DNA from: Bacillota bacterium
Lineage (GTDB): Bacteria; Bacillota; Clostridia; Lachnospirales; Lachnospiraceae
DNA: 55,471 bases
NCBI GenBank assembly: GCA_023421505.1
Contig: JAEZTJ010000098.1
Span: 1 to 55,471 of the forward strand
Direction of reading: 5' to 3'
The notes beneath the pieces were generated by a model, which made no database searches, was not told the origin of the DNA, and worked only from the letters and a program-made list of their open reading frames with translations. Positions within the stretch are counted from its first letter, which is position 1. Each line of letters starts with the position of its first letter. Made by a program: the position numbers and the translations under genes. Below, piece after piece: positions 35,910 to 44,564 of the stretch.

Positions 35910-35947
35910 AAAAACTGTCTGGAATTAATTTTTCAGGCAGTTTTTTA
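35910..35947 (+). terminator. Intrinsic terminator after the second chemoreceptor
   Basis: AAAACTGTCTG pairs with CAGGCAGTTTT and runs into TTTTTT. Confidence 0.8.
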
Positions 35948-36067
35948 TTGGATTTAATGCCTTGAAATTAAATACCAAATAATATAAAAAAAAGGAAATT
36001 TAATATTGGAAAAAATAGTAAAATATGTTAATATCAAAATAAGACAAAACATTGGGGGATTTAGCAT

Positions 36068-36631
36068 ATGATTTATATTTTTATGGGTATTGCAGCCTTT
36101 ATTTTATTTGTCTTATATGACATTAACAGTATCATTCTGAAGAATAAGCTATTAAAATGCAGCTTTTTTGCAGGCTTTATCCTGTTGGCTGCAAGTACTT
36201 TCGGTCTGGTCTGGTCAACCCGGGATTTGATTAAATTAAATTTGATTAATATATTGCTAAATGGTTGCTTGTCAGCTGTATTTTTCTTTCTGCTTATCTA
36301 TTCGCTATTCTTTGCGATACCCTTTAAAAATACGTATATTGCTAAAGAGGAAGCCTCAAAGGTATGTAAAAGGGGAGTCTATGCTTTGTGCAGACATCCG
36401 GGAGTATTATGGTTTACCGGTTTCTATTTATTTCTCGGATTGGCACTAAGGCAGCCACTACTTTTTACTGCCGCAGGTATATTCAGTTTTTTAAATATAC
36501 TTTATGTACTTTTTCAGGACAATTGGACATTTATGAAAAGCTTCCCTGATTATGGGGCTTATAAGATAGATACACCTTTTTTAATTCCTAATAGACAAAG
36601 TGTAAAAAGGTGTATAAAAACATTATATTAG
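36068..36631 (+). CDS. Isoprenylcysteine-methyltransferase-like membrane protein
   Basis: A 187-residue protein with about five membrane helices. The C-terminal half has the ICMT/phospholipid-methyltransferase signature: CRHPGVLWFTGFYLF, then QDNWTFMKSFPDYGAYK and TPFLIP. Eukaryotic relatives methylate prenylated Cys carboxylates using S-adenosylmethionine; bacterial homologues have varied, mostly unknown substrates. GGGGG precedes ATG. It is 16 bases upstream of the GH3-family gene, so the two form an operon and may modify the same carboxylate-bearing compound. Confidence 0.75.
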   Translation: MIYIFMGIAAFILFVLYDINSIILKNKLLKCSFFAGFILLAASTFGLVWSTRDLIKLNLINILLNGCLSAVFFFLLIYSLFFAIPFKNTYIAKEEASKVCKRGVYALCRHPGVLWFTGFYLFLGLALRQPLLFTAAGIFSFLNILYVLFQDNWTFMKSFPDYGAYKIDTPFLIPNRQSVKRCIKTLY

Positions 36632-36647
36632 AAAGGGACAGATAATT

Positions 36648-38303
36648 ATGAACTTTGAAGAAAAGCTGAAGAATAAACAGAATGAGAAAATATGGCAGGA
36701 ATATTGCGGTTTTTTAGACTTGGATATGGATGCCTATATGAACATACAGAATCGATTGATGACGGAACAAATTACACTTTGGTGTGAATGTGAACTTGGG
36801 AAAAAGCTGCTGAAGGGTAAGTGTCCAAAAACGATTGAGGAATTCCGTAAAATGGTCCCGCTTACTACCTATGGGGATTATGCAGATTATTTATTGCTAA
36901 AGAAGGGTGAAATGTTGCCTGATTATCCGATTATCTGGATTCAAACTACCTGGGAAGGTGGAAGGCATCCGATCAAAGTAGCTCCCTATACAAAAAGTAT
37001 GTTAGAAACCTACCGAAATAATGTAATTGCCTGCCTTATCCTATCTACTAGTACGAAAAAAGGCAAGTTCAATGTAAGTGCAGCTGATACCTTTCTTTAT
37101 GGACTAGCTCCATTACCGTATGCAACCGGCCTTTTTCCGCTCGCATTAAATGAGGAGATCGGAATTGAATTCCTGCCTCCTGTGAAAGAAGCAGTAAAGC
37201 TATCCTTTCGCGAGCGTAATAAAAAGGGCTTTAAGCTTGGGCTTAAAAAAGGAATAGACTTTTTCTTTGGATTGGGCAGTGTCGCCTATTATGTCAGCCT
37301 TAGCTTATCTGCAATGGGGAAAGGTACTGCTAAGTCTGCAGAAGGTAAGACGAAAAAGAATGCTTCCGGCAATCTATCTCCCAAGATGCTCGGAAAGCTT
37401 ATCTATGCAAAGTATCGTTGTAAAAAGGAAGGCAGAGAGTTAAAGCCAAAGGATTTATTTAAGCTGAAAGGCTTTATGTGTGCCGGTACTGATAATCAAT
37501 GCTATAAGGACGAACTGGAGGATTTGTGGGGAATACGCCCAATGGAGCTTTTTGCCGGTACGGAGCCTTCCTGTCTGGGAACGGAAACCTGGACCAGAAA
37601 CGGAATGTATTTTTTCCCAGATACCTGCTTTTATGAGTTTATTCCGGAGGCAGAGATGCTAAGAAGCTTAGAGGAAAGCACCTATGAACCCAACACTTAT
37701 TTGATGAATGAAGTAGTTCCCGGAGAAAAATATGAGCTTGTTATAACCGTACTAAAGGGAGGGGCCTTCGTCAGATACCGAGTGGGAGATGTATATCAAT
37801 GTGTGGGACTTGTTAACAACGAGGATGAGACAAGGATTCCAAGGTTTAAGTATATTGACCGAATACCATCGATTATTGACATTGCAGGATTTACTCGGAT
37901 TTCGGAGCATTGCATTAAGAATGTGATTGATCTGTCTGCTCTTCCAATAGAAAACTGGATTGCGGTAAAGGAATATAATAAGCAAAATAAACCCATGATG
38001 CATCTGTACGTTGAACTAAAGGGTGATGTTATTGTAAATGCAGCCATGAGTAAGGAGATACTAAAAGAACAGCTGTCAATCTATTTTAAATATGTCGACC
38101 AGGATTATAAGGACTTAAAACATATTCTGGGAATGGATCCGCTTGAAATTACTATTTTAAAATGTGGAACCTTTGCAGGATATGAGGAGCAGAAAGGAAA
38201 AAAAATAAAACATATTAATCCATCAACCTATGAAGTAATGGAATTGCTTCGCTTTGAAAGTCAGGATTACAAATTAATGGGAGGCAGATGCGTAAATGGG
38301 TGA
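36648..38303 (+). CDS. GH3-family acyl-adenylating amide synthetase
   Basis: A 551-residue member of the GH3 auxin-responsive-promoter family (PF03321). These are ANL-type enzymes that activate a carboxylic acid with ATP and join it to an amino acid or amine. Recognised blocks are TYGDYADYL, GTEPSCLGTETW with FYEFIP, and YELVITVLKGGAFVRYRVGDV. The P-loop-like motif, usually SSGTTxGxxK, reads TTWEGGRHPIK here, so nucleotide binding may differ. About 40 residues from 225 are a Lys- and Gly-rich insertion. The stop overlaps the next gene by 8 bases. The product is unknown. Confidence 0.85.
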   Translation: MNFEEKLKNKQNEKIWQEYCGFLDLDMDAYMNIQNRLMTEQITLWCECELGKKLLKGKCPKTIEEFRKMVPLTTYGDYADYLLLKKGEMLPDYPIIWIQTTWEGGRHPIKVAPYTKSMLETYRNNVIACLILSTSTKKGKFNVSAADTFLYGLAPLPYATGLFPLALNEEIGIEFLPPVKEAVKLSFRERNKKGFKLGLKKGIDFFFGLGSVAYYVSLSLSAMGKGTAKSAEGKTKKNASGNLSPKMLGKLIYAKYRCKKEGRELKPKDLFKLKGFMCAGTDNQCYKDELEDLWGIRPMELFAGTEPSCLGTETWTRNGMYFFPDTCFYEFIPEAEMLRSLEESTYEPNTYLMNEVVPGEKYELVITVLKGGAFVRYRVGDVYQCVGLVNNEDETRIPRFKYIDRIPSIIDIAGFTRISEHCIKNVIDLSALPIENWIAVKEYNKQNKPMMHLYVELKGDVIVNAAMSKEILKEQLSIYFKYVDQDYKDLKHILGMDPLEITILKCGTFAGYEEQKGKKIKHINPSTYEVMELLRFESQDYKLMGGRCVNG

Positions 38304-40824
38304 TTTTGCATACATACCAATCATAGCACTATTATGCTATACATTTTTACTTTTTGCCTTTATGGCAGCGAAAAAGAATCGTATTATTAATGCATTCTTA
38401 GTCATCCTCATTGTATTAATTTTATGGACAGGCGGATCGTTTTGCATGAGAATGCAGCTATGGCCCGGAATTAAATTCTGGTATGATGTCTCGATATTTG
38501 GTTTGACCCTTCTGCCTTATGCATTCCTTAATTTTGTAAGTGAATTTGCAGATTTGAAGAATGTGATGGTGAATAGGATATGGCTTTTACTTATTCTTCT
38601 GGTTAACTTTATAAATATATGCTCAGGCTTCTTTTTGAAGGCACCGGATGTAATTAACCTGGTCGGCGGAGATACTGCTTTTGTATATCGTTATACCGGC
38701 ACGGTAGCTTTGCTATTTGCAGTGTGTATTACGGTTATAATTAATATGCTGTATTTGCTGTTCAAATTCAGCCGGACTAATGCACTTGCAAAAAAGCAGT
38801 TTATGCCGATCATGATGGGTATCGCGCTTCTTTTTGCCGGTCATATTATGATTTTAATTCCTTTATTCAAAGGTTTTCCGACGGATATTTTAGCAGGAAT
38901 ATTCAATGCCTTCTTTATGTTTTATGCATTATACCGACGGAATTTGTTTGAGCTTAAGCTGCTTGTATCCAAAGGAAGCTGTTACGCGATTTCTGCAGGG
39001 TTATCCTTTGCAATATTCTTCAATCTGATCAACCCGATTGAAACCTTTATCGAAGAGGAATTTCTTCTTGCTAAGAAGAATACGGTACTTATCATCGCAT
39101 TTATATTTACCCTTTCCACATCATTTATTTATTATATCATGAAGCATTTTATCGATATGGTATTTATTAAGGAGGAAGTTATGCAAGCTGAGAGTCTGAA
39201 GGAATTTAGCTTAAATATATCAAAAAGTCTGAATGTCAATGAGATACTAAAGGAGTTGGCAGAGGTAATCCAAAGAACCATAACCGTTAAGAAGGTATAT
39301 ATCTGTATAACAGATAAATCAAATATCAATTATGAAATCGTACATAGTACAAGCCCCCTTGACCAAAAGACCTTTACAATAAAAGTTGATAATCCGCTGA
39401 TTAGTTGGCTGGAGGAATGTAATGAATGCCTTCTGATGAAGGATTTTAAAAGAACCATAGCGTATAAATCAATGTGGGAAAATGAGAAAAAACAACTAAT
39501 GGATTTAAATATTGAATGTATCGTTCCGCTTCGGGATGACAGCGGTATGATTGGTGTAATTCTATTATCTGAGAAGGAGAAGAAGGCAAATTATAATTAT
39601 CATGATATCAGTTTTTTAGATTCTGTTAATTCGATCGGATCAATTGCAGTGAAGAATTCAAAGCTGTTTGAGAAGGTATATTTAGAGGCTAGAACCGATG
39701 AATTAACGGGCCTCCTAAATCGAAAATACTTCTATGAGATCATTAATGAGGAGTACGAGAAAAATATAAATGGCTCCCTGGCACTGATTATACTTAATAT
39801 TGATGATTTTAAACTTTATAACCAGCTATATGGCAATAAAGAGGGAGATTTAGCACTTCAAAATATTGCACACATTATAAGCGTCAGCGTGGGCAGTAAC
39901 GGCTATGTTGCAAGATACAGCGGGAAGGAATTCGCAATCATTCTTCCTTCCTATGATGTCTTCTCTGCCCGTAACTTAGCAGAAGGAATCCGACTGCAGA
40001 TCCTGAATATGAATAAGCGTGAATCAGATTATGCACTTAAGATGCTGACAGTCAGCGGCGGAATCTGTTCTATACCCTATGCTGCTAGTAATGTGAAACA
40101 ATTAATAGACTATGCTGATATGGCGATCTATACCGTAAAGCATAGCGGAAAAAATGCAATTATGGTCTATACCGGCAATGAGCAAAAGTTAGATAGAAAA
40201 ATAAAAGATTTCCCGGAAAGACGAGAAAATATTTATTCTGAATATGCATCAACCATTTATGCACTGACCGCAGCCATAGATACCAAGGATCACTATACCT
40301 TTAATCATTCGAGAAATGTTGCTTATTACGCAACGGAGCTTGCCTATGTTTATGGTATGAATGAGGATTGTGTTGAAATTGTACGGGAAGCGGCTTTACT
40401 CCATGATATCGGTAAAATCGGTATACCGGAGCAGATCTTAAATAAACCTGGCAAATTAACGGAGGAGGAATATCAGATCGTGAAAAACCACGTAGAAAAC
40501 TCGATCAGTATCATCAGGCATCTTCCTTCACTAGATTATGTAATTCCAGCAGTCATCGGCCATCATGAGCGTTATGACGGCCTTGGGTATCCGAGAAGAA
40601 TAGCCGGGGAGGATATTCCGATTTCTGCGAGGATTTTATGTATCGCCGATTCCTTTGATGCGATGATTTCAATACGTCCCTATAAAAAGCCCTATTCGGT
40701 GAGTACAGCACTGCGAATTATCAAGGAGCAGGCAGGGCTGCAATTTGATCCGGAGCTAGTTCCTATCTTTATCGAGCTGGTTGAGAATGGAACAATTAAG
40801 GTTTGTGAAGAGGAGCCGGCTTAA
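38296..40824 (+). CDS. Membrane GAF/GGDEF/HD-GYP signalling protein, probable c-di-GMP phosphodiesterase
   Basis: An 842-residue protein. Residues 1-225 hold seven or eight membrane helices like the N-terminal 7TM histidine-kinase region. A GAF domain (about 310-455), a GGDEF domain (about 460-625) and an HD-GYP domain (about 655-830) follow. The GGDEF active site is S542-G-K-E-F546, with Lys in place of the catalytic acid, so cyclase activity is unlikely. HD-GYP is intact: H703-D704 in LHDIGKIGIP, then HHERYDGLGYP. It therefore probably degrades c-di-GMP. It overlaps the GH3 gene, so it is co-translated and may respond to that pathway. Confidence 0.92.
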   Translation: MGDFAYIPIIALLCYTFLLFAFMAAKKNRIINAFLVILIVLILWTGGSFCMRMQLWPGIKFWYDVSIFGLTLLPYAFLNFVSEFADLKNVMVNRIWLLLILLVNFINICSGFFLKAPDVINLVGGDTAFVYRYTGTVALLFAVCITVIINMLYLLFKFSRTNALAKKQFMPIMMGIALLFAGHIMILIPLFKGFPTDILAGIFNAFFMFYALYRRNLFELKLLVSKGSCYAISAGLSFAIFFNLINPIETFIEEEFLLAKKNTVLIIAFIFTLSTSFIYYIMKHFIDMVFIKEEVMQAESLKEFSLNISKSLNVNEILKELAEVIQRTITVKKVYICITDKSNINYEIVHSTSPLDQKTFTIKVDNPLISWLEECNECLLMKDFKRTIAYKSMWENEKKQLMDLNIECIVPLRDDSGMIGVILLSEKEKKANYNYHDISFLDSVNSIGSIAVKNSKLFEKVYLEARTDELTGLLNRKYFYEIINEEYEKNINGSLALIILNIDDFKLYNQLYGNKEGDLALQNIAHIISVSVGSNGYVARYSGKEFAIILPSYDVFSARNLAEGIRLQILNMNKRESDYALKMLTVSGGICSIPYAASNVKQLIDYADMAIYTVKHSGKNAIMVYTGNEQKLDRKIKDFPERRENIYSEYASTIYALTAAIDTKDHYTFNHSRNVAYYATELAYVYGMNEDCVEIVREAALLHDIGKIGIPEQILNKPGKLTEEEYQIVKNHVENSISIIRHLPSLDYVIPAVIGHHERYDGLGYPRRIAGEDIPISARILCIADSFDAMISIRPYKKPYSVSTALRIIKEQAGLQFDPELVPIFIELVENGTIKVCEEEPA

Positions 40825-40840
40825 AAAAGAAACCTTCCGA

Positions 40841-42052
40841 TTAAATCACCTGATGTTTATGAAAGCTGCGAAATGTAAATAACATCAAGCAACAGCTCAA
40901 AACGATACAAAACAAAGGAATGTACAGATAAGGCAGTACCGGCGAAGCAAGGAAATGATACATATAGCGACCAAATACAACGTTAATATCCAGCATATTA
41001 CTAGGCAGCATATGTACTAGGTCATAAAGGCTTCTAATATTTTCTGATACCTTTATAAACAGTGGAGCAAATAACAGTAGGCTAACCAGTATAATCACGC
41101 CAAAGGGTGATTTTAACCTAGACGATAGCAGTAGAGTGATTCCGGCGACCAGTAGATTAACTGTTACATTACATAGGATTAGAAGCCCACAGGAATTTAG
41201 CATCGTAAGAGGATAAGACATCAGTACGTTTAGCAGCTGTACCGGTGCTCCCGCCCCTCCAAAGCCATATATACAGCAGCATTCCAAAAGTGTAACTGAT
41301 AAGTAAATAATACTCATGGATATGGAAAAGGTTATTCCTGTTACTAATTTTGCTGCAGTTTCCATGTTACGATGCTTTGAACTCAGAATAATCGGAGCTG
41401 TATTGGAGGTATATTCTCCGGCGAAAACAGGGGCTAGGCAAATAGCTGTGCTGAATACAACAAATAAACCAATGGGGAAGGCTGATAATAAAAAGTTTTT
41501 ATAACCGCCCGAATATTCAAAGGTGAAAGGTGTTTTTACCTGAGCATTTAATTTCAGGTGTTTATTCATTTCTGCCTTAGACAGGTTTAGGCCTTCCAGT
41601 TCTCTTAGAAGCTGAGCATTTCTCAGCTCATAGAAATTCTTAGCTTCCTCCTGCTTAAGGTTAAGAAGTCTCTCAATATCCATTGTTTTACCCGGACTGT
41701 AGACTTCAAGAATAATACCGCGGATTACACTATACGGGCGGGCATAAAGCTGGTATTCTTCTGTGAGCATAAATCGGGTGTCAGGATTAATGTGTCTGTA
41801 GGCTTGCTGTGTCTCAAGAATTAATTCTTTGTCAAGGCTTCTTCCGGAAAGTGCTTTCTCATAAGCCCGGTCTGTTACCATATCGTCATAATGTGAGGTG
41901 GCTTTTTTTCCGTCTACATAGCTGTAGCCCTGAATACCTGTCATTCCGATGGCAAGAGTTATGATAAGCAGGAGCAGTAGCGAAATTCCGGTTGATTTTT
42001 TTTTGAATATTTTCTTATACTCAAATTTTAATAATATTAGAAATTCATTCAT
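40841..42052 (-). CDS. ABC-2-type transporter permease
   Basis: A 403-residue membrane protein. One helix near 22-42 is followed by a 140-residue loop, then five or six helices from about 180, the layout of ABC-2 permeases such as those in bacitracin and lantibiotic self-protection or cell-envelope exporters. Its start overlaps the end of the ATPase gene by 8 bases. No specific substrate can be inferred. It is the last gene of the sigma-factor operon. Confidence 0.85.
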   Translation of the reverse strand: MNEFLILLKFEYKKIFKKKSTGISLLLLLIITLAIGMTGIQGYSYVDGKKATSHYDDMVTDRAYEKALSGRSLDKELILETQQAYRHINPDTRFMLTEEYQLYARPYSVIRGIILEVYSPGKTMDIERLLNLKQEEAKNFYELRNAQLLRELEGLNLSKAEMNKHLKLNAQVKTPFTFEYSGGYKNFLLSAFPIGLFVVFSTAICLAPVFAGEYTSNTAPIILSSKHRNMETAAKLVTGITFSISMSIIYLSVTLLECCCIYGFGGAGAPVQLLNVLMSYPLTMLNSCGLLILCNVTVNLLVAGITLLLSSRLKSPFGVIILVSLLLFAPLFIKVSENIRSLYDLVHMLPSNMLDINVVFGRYMYHFLASPVLPYLYIPLFCIVLSCCLMLFTFRSFHKHQVI

Positions 42053-42914
42053 GGTTATTTACCCCGCTAAAATAATATAAATACAAATCCTCTAAGGTGG
42101 CTGCGGCATTCACCGCTCCCTCTAATGGCTTTTTTATGCTGACAAGTCGAAGATATACGAAAGTATTATCCTGACGAATATTTATAATGGGGAAATCCTT
42201 CGTTAAAGCTTCTGCCATCTTTGTATCTACCATACATTCCCATACCTTATTCTCGATTGTCTGAAGTAGTTCAGATAAGGCGCCGGACTGAAGAATTTTT
42301 CCATCCTTCATAATCAATATCTTATCTGCAATATACTCTACATCCGAGACAATATGAGTTGAGAGAAGGATAATTCGATCTCTGCCCAGCTTAGAGATGA
42401 GGTTACGAAAACGTATTCTCTCTTTGGGATCAAGCCCGGAAGTTGGCTCATCAAGAATTAATATTTTTGGATTGTTTAGGAGAGCCTGTGCGATACCTAG
42501 GCGTTGCTTCATACCACCCGAATAGGTCTTTATCTTCTTGGAAGAAACCTCGCTTAATGAGACAAGTTCTAGTAATTCATTAATCTTTCCTTTTGCCCTA
42601 ATTCTTGGAATACCCTTTAATGCAGCTATATAATATAGGAATTCCCTACCTGTAAATTCTGGATAGTATCCAAAATCCTGTGGCAGGTAACCAAGCATAT
42701 CTCGGTATGCTTCCCTGCTTACATCAATATCATCAAATTTTATCTCTCCTTTTGTCGGAGTTAGAATACCGCAGAGCATCCTCATCAAGGTTGTCTTACC
42801 AGCCCCATTCGCTCCAAGAAGACCGTAAACCCCGACACCGAGCTTGAGAGAGATTTGATCTACTGCAGTCATTGTATTGTACTTTTTTGTTAAACGGTTA
42901 AGTATAAGTTCCAT
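42045..42914 (-). CDS. ABC transporter ATP-binding protein
   Basis: A 289-residue cytoplasmic ATPase of the CcmA/NatA group. Walker A GANGAGKTT, Q-loop YLPQDFGYYPEFTGREFLYY, signature YSGGMKQRLGIA, Walker B ILILDEPTSGLDP and switch His in LSTHIV are present. GGAGG precedes ATG 42914. It overlaps the upstream membrane-protein gene by 25 bases and the permease by 8, so these genes are tightly coupled and form one transporter. Confidence 0.94.
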   Translation of the reverse strand: MELILNRLTKKYNTMTAVDQISLKLGVGVYGLLGANGAGKTTLMRMLCGILTPTKGEIKFDDIDVSREAYRDMLGYLPQDFGYYPEFTGREFLYYIAALKGIPRIRAKGKINELLELVSLSEVSSKKIKTYSGGMKQRLGIAQALLNNPKILILDEPTSGLDPKERIRFRNLISKLGRDRIILLSTHIVSDVEYIADKILIMKDGKILQSGALSELLQTIENKVWECMVDTKMAEALTKDFPIINIRQDNTFVYLRLVSIKKPLEGAVNAAATLEDLYLYYFSGVNNHE

Positions 42915-43630
42915 ACTAGTTCCTCCGAATTCTTAATTAATCTATAACCTTGAATAAAAATAAGGATGGATAAAATTATAAATAGAATGATCCATAAATA
43001 AAAAAAATGATCCTTATATATGCTTTGATGAGTTCGCGTTAAGTAATTGCATAGAAAGCATATTACAATGCTGATCGCACTTGAACAGTATAAAGCATCC
43101 CGGTTTTTAAGGAAAAGACAGGTGGTCATAGTGGAGGCCCCTGTAAGCAGGTAAGGAAGGAGGATATATATCCCTATTTTTAGAAAGCTAAATTCCAATT
43201 GAGCTGTTAGCAGGGCTGTACTGAGAAGGAATAATAGAAGATTAGCGGTTCCAAGTAAGAGGAGGCGGCATAGAACAATGTGACTGAGTTGGTATTTGGT
43301 CGTCATCTCTAACTCTGCCATCTTATGGGAGGAGGAACGCGCTAATTCTGTTATTGTAAGTAGAGCAACGAATGGAAACAAAGAGGATACGGCCCCTAGA
43401 CTAATATAAATTGTTTCGTCATCCTTTAATTGGTAAATGAAAAATAGTATCAGGAAGAAGATAGCAGAGGAACATACCCATATACGTTTTCTGATATAGC
43501 TGGCCTGGCTGGTAATAAAATCAGTAGTTCTTATCTTTGGGTAGTTAAAGCTTTGAAGAAAAGCTTCCTTTGATGTTGGAGCAGGTGGGGCATAAGTTAT
43601 AAAAAGTTCATTTTTTAGTTTCTTATTCAT
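42890..43630 (-). CDS. Membrane protein of sigma-factor operon, possible anti-sigma or permease subunit
   Basis: A 246-residue protein with a soluble N-terminus of about 50 residues and six hydrophobic helices after it. I do not recognise a family. Its place directly after the ECF sigma gene, with an 8-base overlap, and its cytoplasmic N-terminus before membrane helices fit a membrane-bound anti-sigma factor. The six helices also fit a second permease subunit. I cannot distinguish these. Confidence 0.75.
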   Translation of the reverse strand: MNKKLKNELFITYAPPAPTSKEAFLQSFNYPKIRTTDFITSQASYIRKRIWVCSSAIFFLILFFIYQLKDDETIYISLGAVSSLFPFVALLTITELARSSSHKMAELEMTTKYQLSHIVLCRLLLLGTANLLLFLLSTALLTAQLEFSFLKIGIYILLPYLLTGASTMTTCLFLKNRDALYCSSAISIVICFLCNYLTRTHQSIYKDHFFYLWIILFIILSILIFIQGYRLIKNSEELVWNLYLTV

Positions 43631-44105
43631 AAAAATCCTCCCTTCTAAGAATACGCTTTAATTGCTTTAGTGCATCATCTAGCTTACGCCGTATAGAAAA
43701 ACGCGACATTCCAGTTATATTACTTATTTCCTTCATGGAGAGCTCGTTTACAAATCGAAATAGGATTAGTTCAGCTAATTCTTTTGGTAATGCTTCAACC
43801 GCCTTTTTGACGGTTAATTCAGCTTCAAGCTCCTGATATCCGGTATCAGGCATCGCAAAGGCATCCCATTCAGTATCAGCATCCGGCAGTGATTCCGGTT
43901 GTTTTGCTCTGAAGGAATCTATGCATAAATTTTTTGCTATTGTATATAGGTACGCAAGTGGTTTACCGTGGTTTAAGTAAGAAGTCTGACTAAAAAAGCG
44001 CAAAAAGGTTTCCTGGGTGAGATCCTCTGCAAGGCTAGTATTTTTCACCCTAAAATAACAATAACGGTAAATTTTATCGTATTGCTCGTTGATATCGGAC
44101 AGCAC
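43623..44105 (-). CDS. ECF-type RNA polymerase sigma factor
   Basis: A 160-residue sigma-70-family protein. Region 2 reads DKIYRYCYFRVKNTSLAEDLTQETFLRFF, and region 4 reads LPKELAELILFRFVNELSMKEISNITGMS with a helix-turn-helix. The start is GTG 44103-44105, with AAAGGAGG 7 bases upstream; the ATG at 44123 overlaps nothing useful and precedes that site. It leads an operon with a membrane protein and an ABC transporter, so it probably drives their expression in response to an envelope signal. Confidence 0.9.
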   Translation of the reverse strand: MLSDINEQYDKIYRYCYFRVKNTSLAEDLTQETFLRFFSQTSYLNHGKPLAYLYTIAKNLCIDSFRAKQPESLPDADTEWDAFAMPDTGYQELEAELTVKKAVEALPKELAELILFRFVNELSMKEISNITGMSRFSIRRKLDDALKQLKRILRREDFYE

Positions 44106-44197
44106 GTCTGAACCTCCTTTCATAGGGTTTAACGTGACAGAATAAAAAAATGTGCGAATGTTATCGAAAATTATTTAAAAATTACCAGAGCAGTTTA

Positions 44198-44225
44198 ATT
44201 ATACAATAATCCTATTGGTTTGTAA
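44198..44225 (-). promoter_or_regulatory. Possible promoter of the sigma-factor operon
   Basis: On the minus strand TTACAA (44225-44220) and TATAAT (44203-44198) have a 16-base spacer, about 95 bases before the GTG start. Confidence 0.4.
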
Positions 44226-44363
44226 GCGATATAATCGAAACTCATGAGTGAAATATCAATAAATCATAAGGCGCCATCCGATATTTGGTGATTAACTTGA
44301 GTTTAGATGCTTAAAAAAATGTGGAATGTAGGAATATATTGTTGCATAAATTAAAGTAAATGC

Positions 44364-44376
44364 TTTAATTGGTAAA
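44364..44376. promoter_or_regulatory. Upstream operator-like site for the RpiR regulator
   Basis: TTTAATTGGTAAA is a one-mismatch copy of the palindrome at 44457. It lies about 53 bases upstream of the -35 box. The rest of the 44106-44564 gap is AT-rich with no gene seen. Confidence 0.4.
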
Positions 44377-44416
44377 ATAAATTGTATAAAAATTCATATT
44401 ATATGATTAAAACAGC

Positions 44417-44445
44417 TTGCTATTGAATAATATCGATGCTATAAT
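44417..44445 (+). promoter_or_regulatory. Sigma-A-type promoter of the RpiR regulator gene
   Basis: TTGCTA (44417-44422) and TATAAT (44440-44445) are exactly 17 bases apart. Confidence 0.7.
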
Positions 44446-44456
44446 GAAGCAATTAC

Positions 44457-44469
44457 TTTACTTGGTAAA
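44457..44469. promoter_or_regulatory. Operator-like palindrome at the transcription start
   Basis: TTTAC-TTG-GTAAA is a perfect 5-base dyad starting 12 bases after the -10 box, where a bound repressor would block initiation. Confidence 0.5.
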
Positions 44470-44564
44470 TTAATGAAATGTAGCTTGGGTAATGCTACAG
44501 CTCATTAGACATTAATTCAAGGTAAGGCTTTATAAAAGTGATAAAGAAATGATAAGGGGTTATT

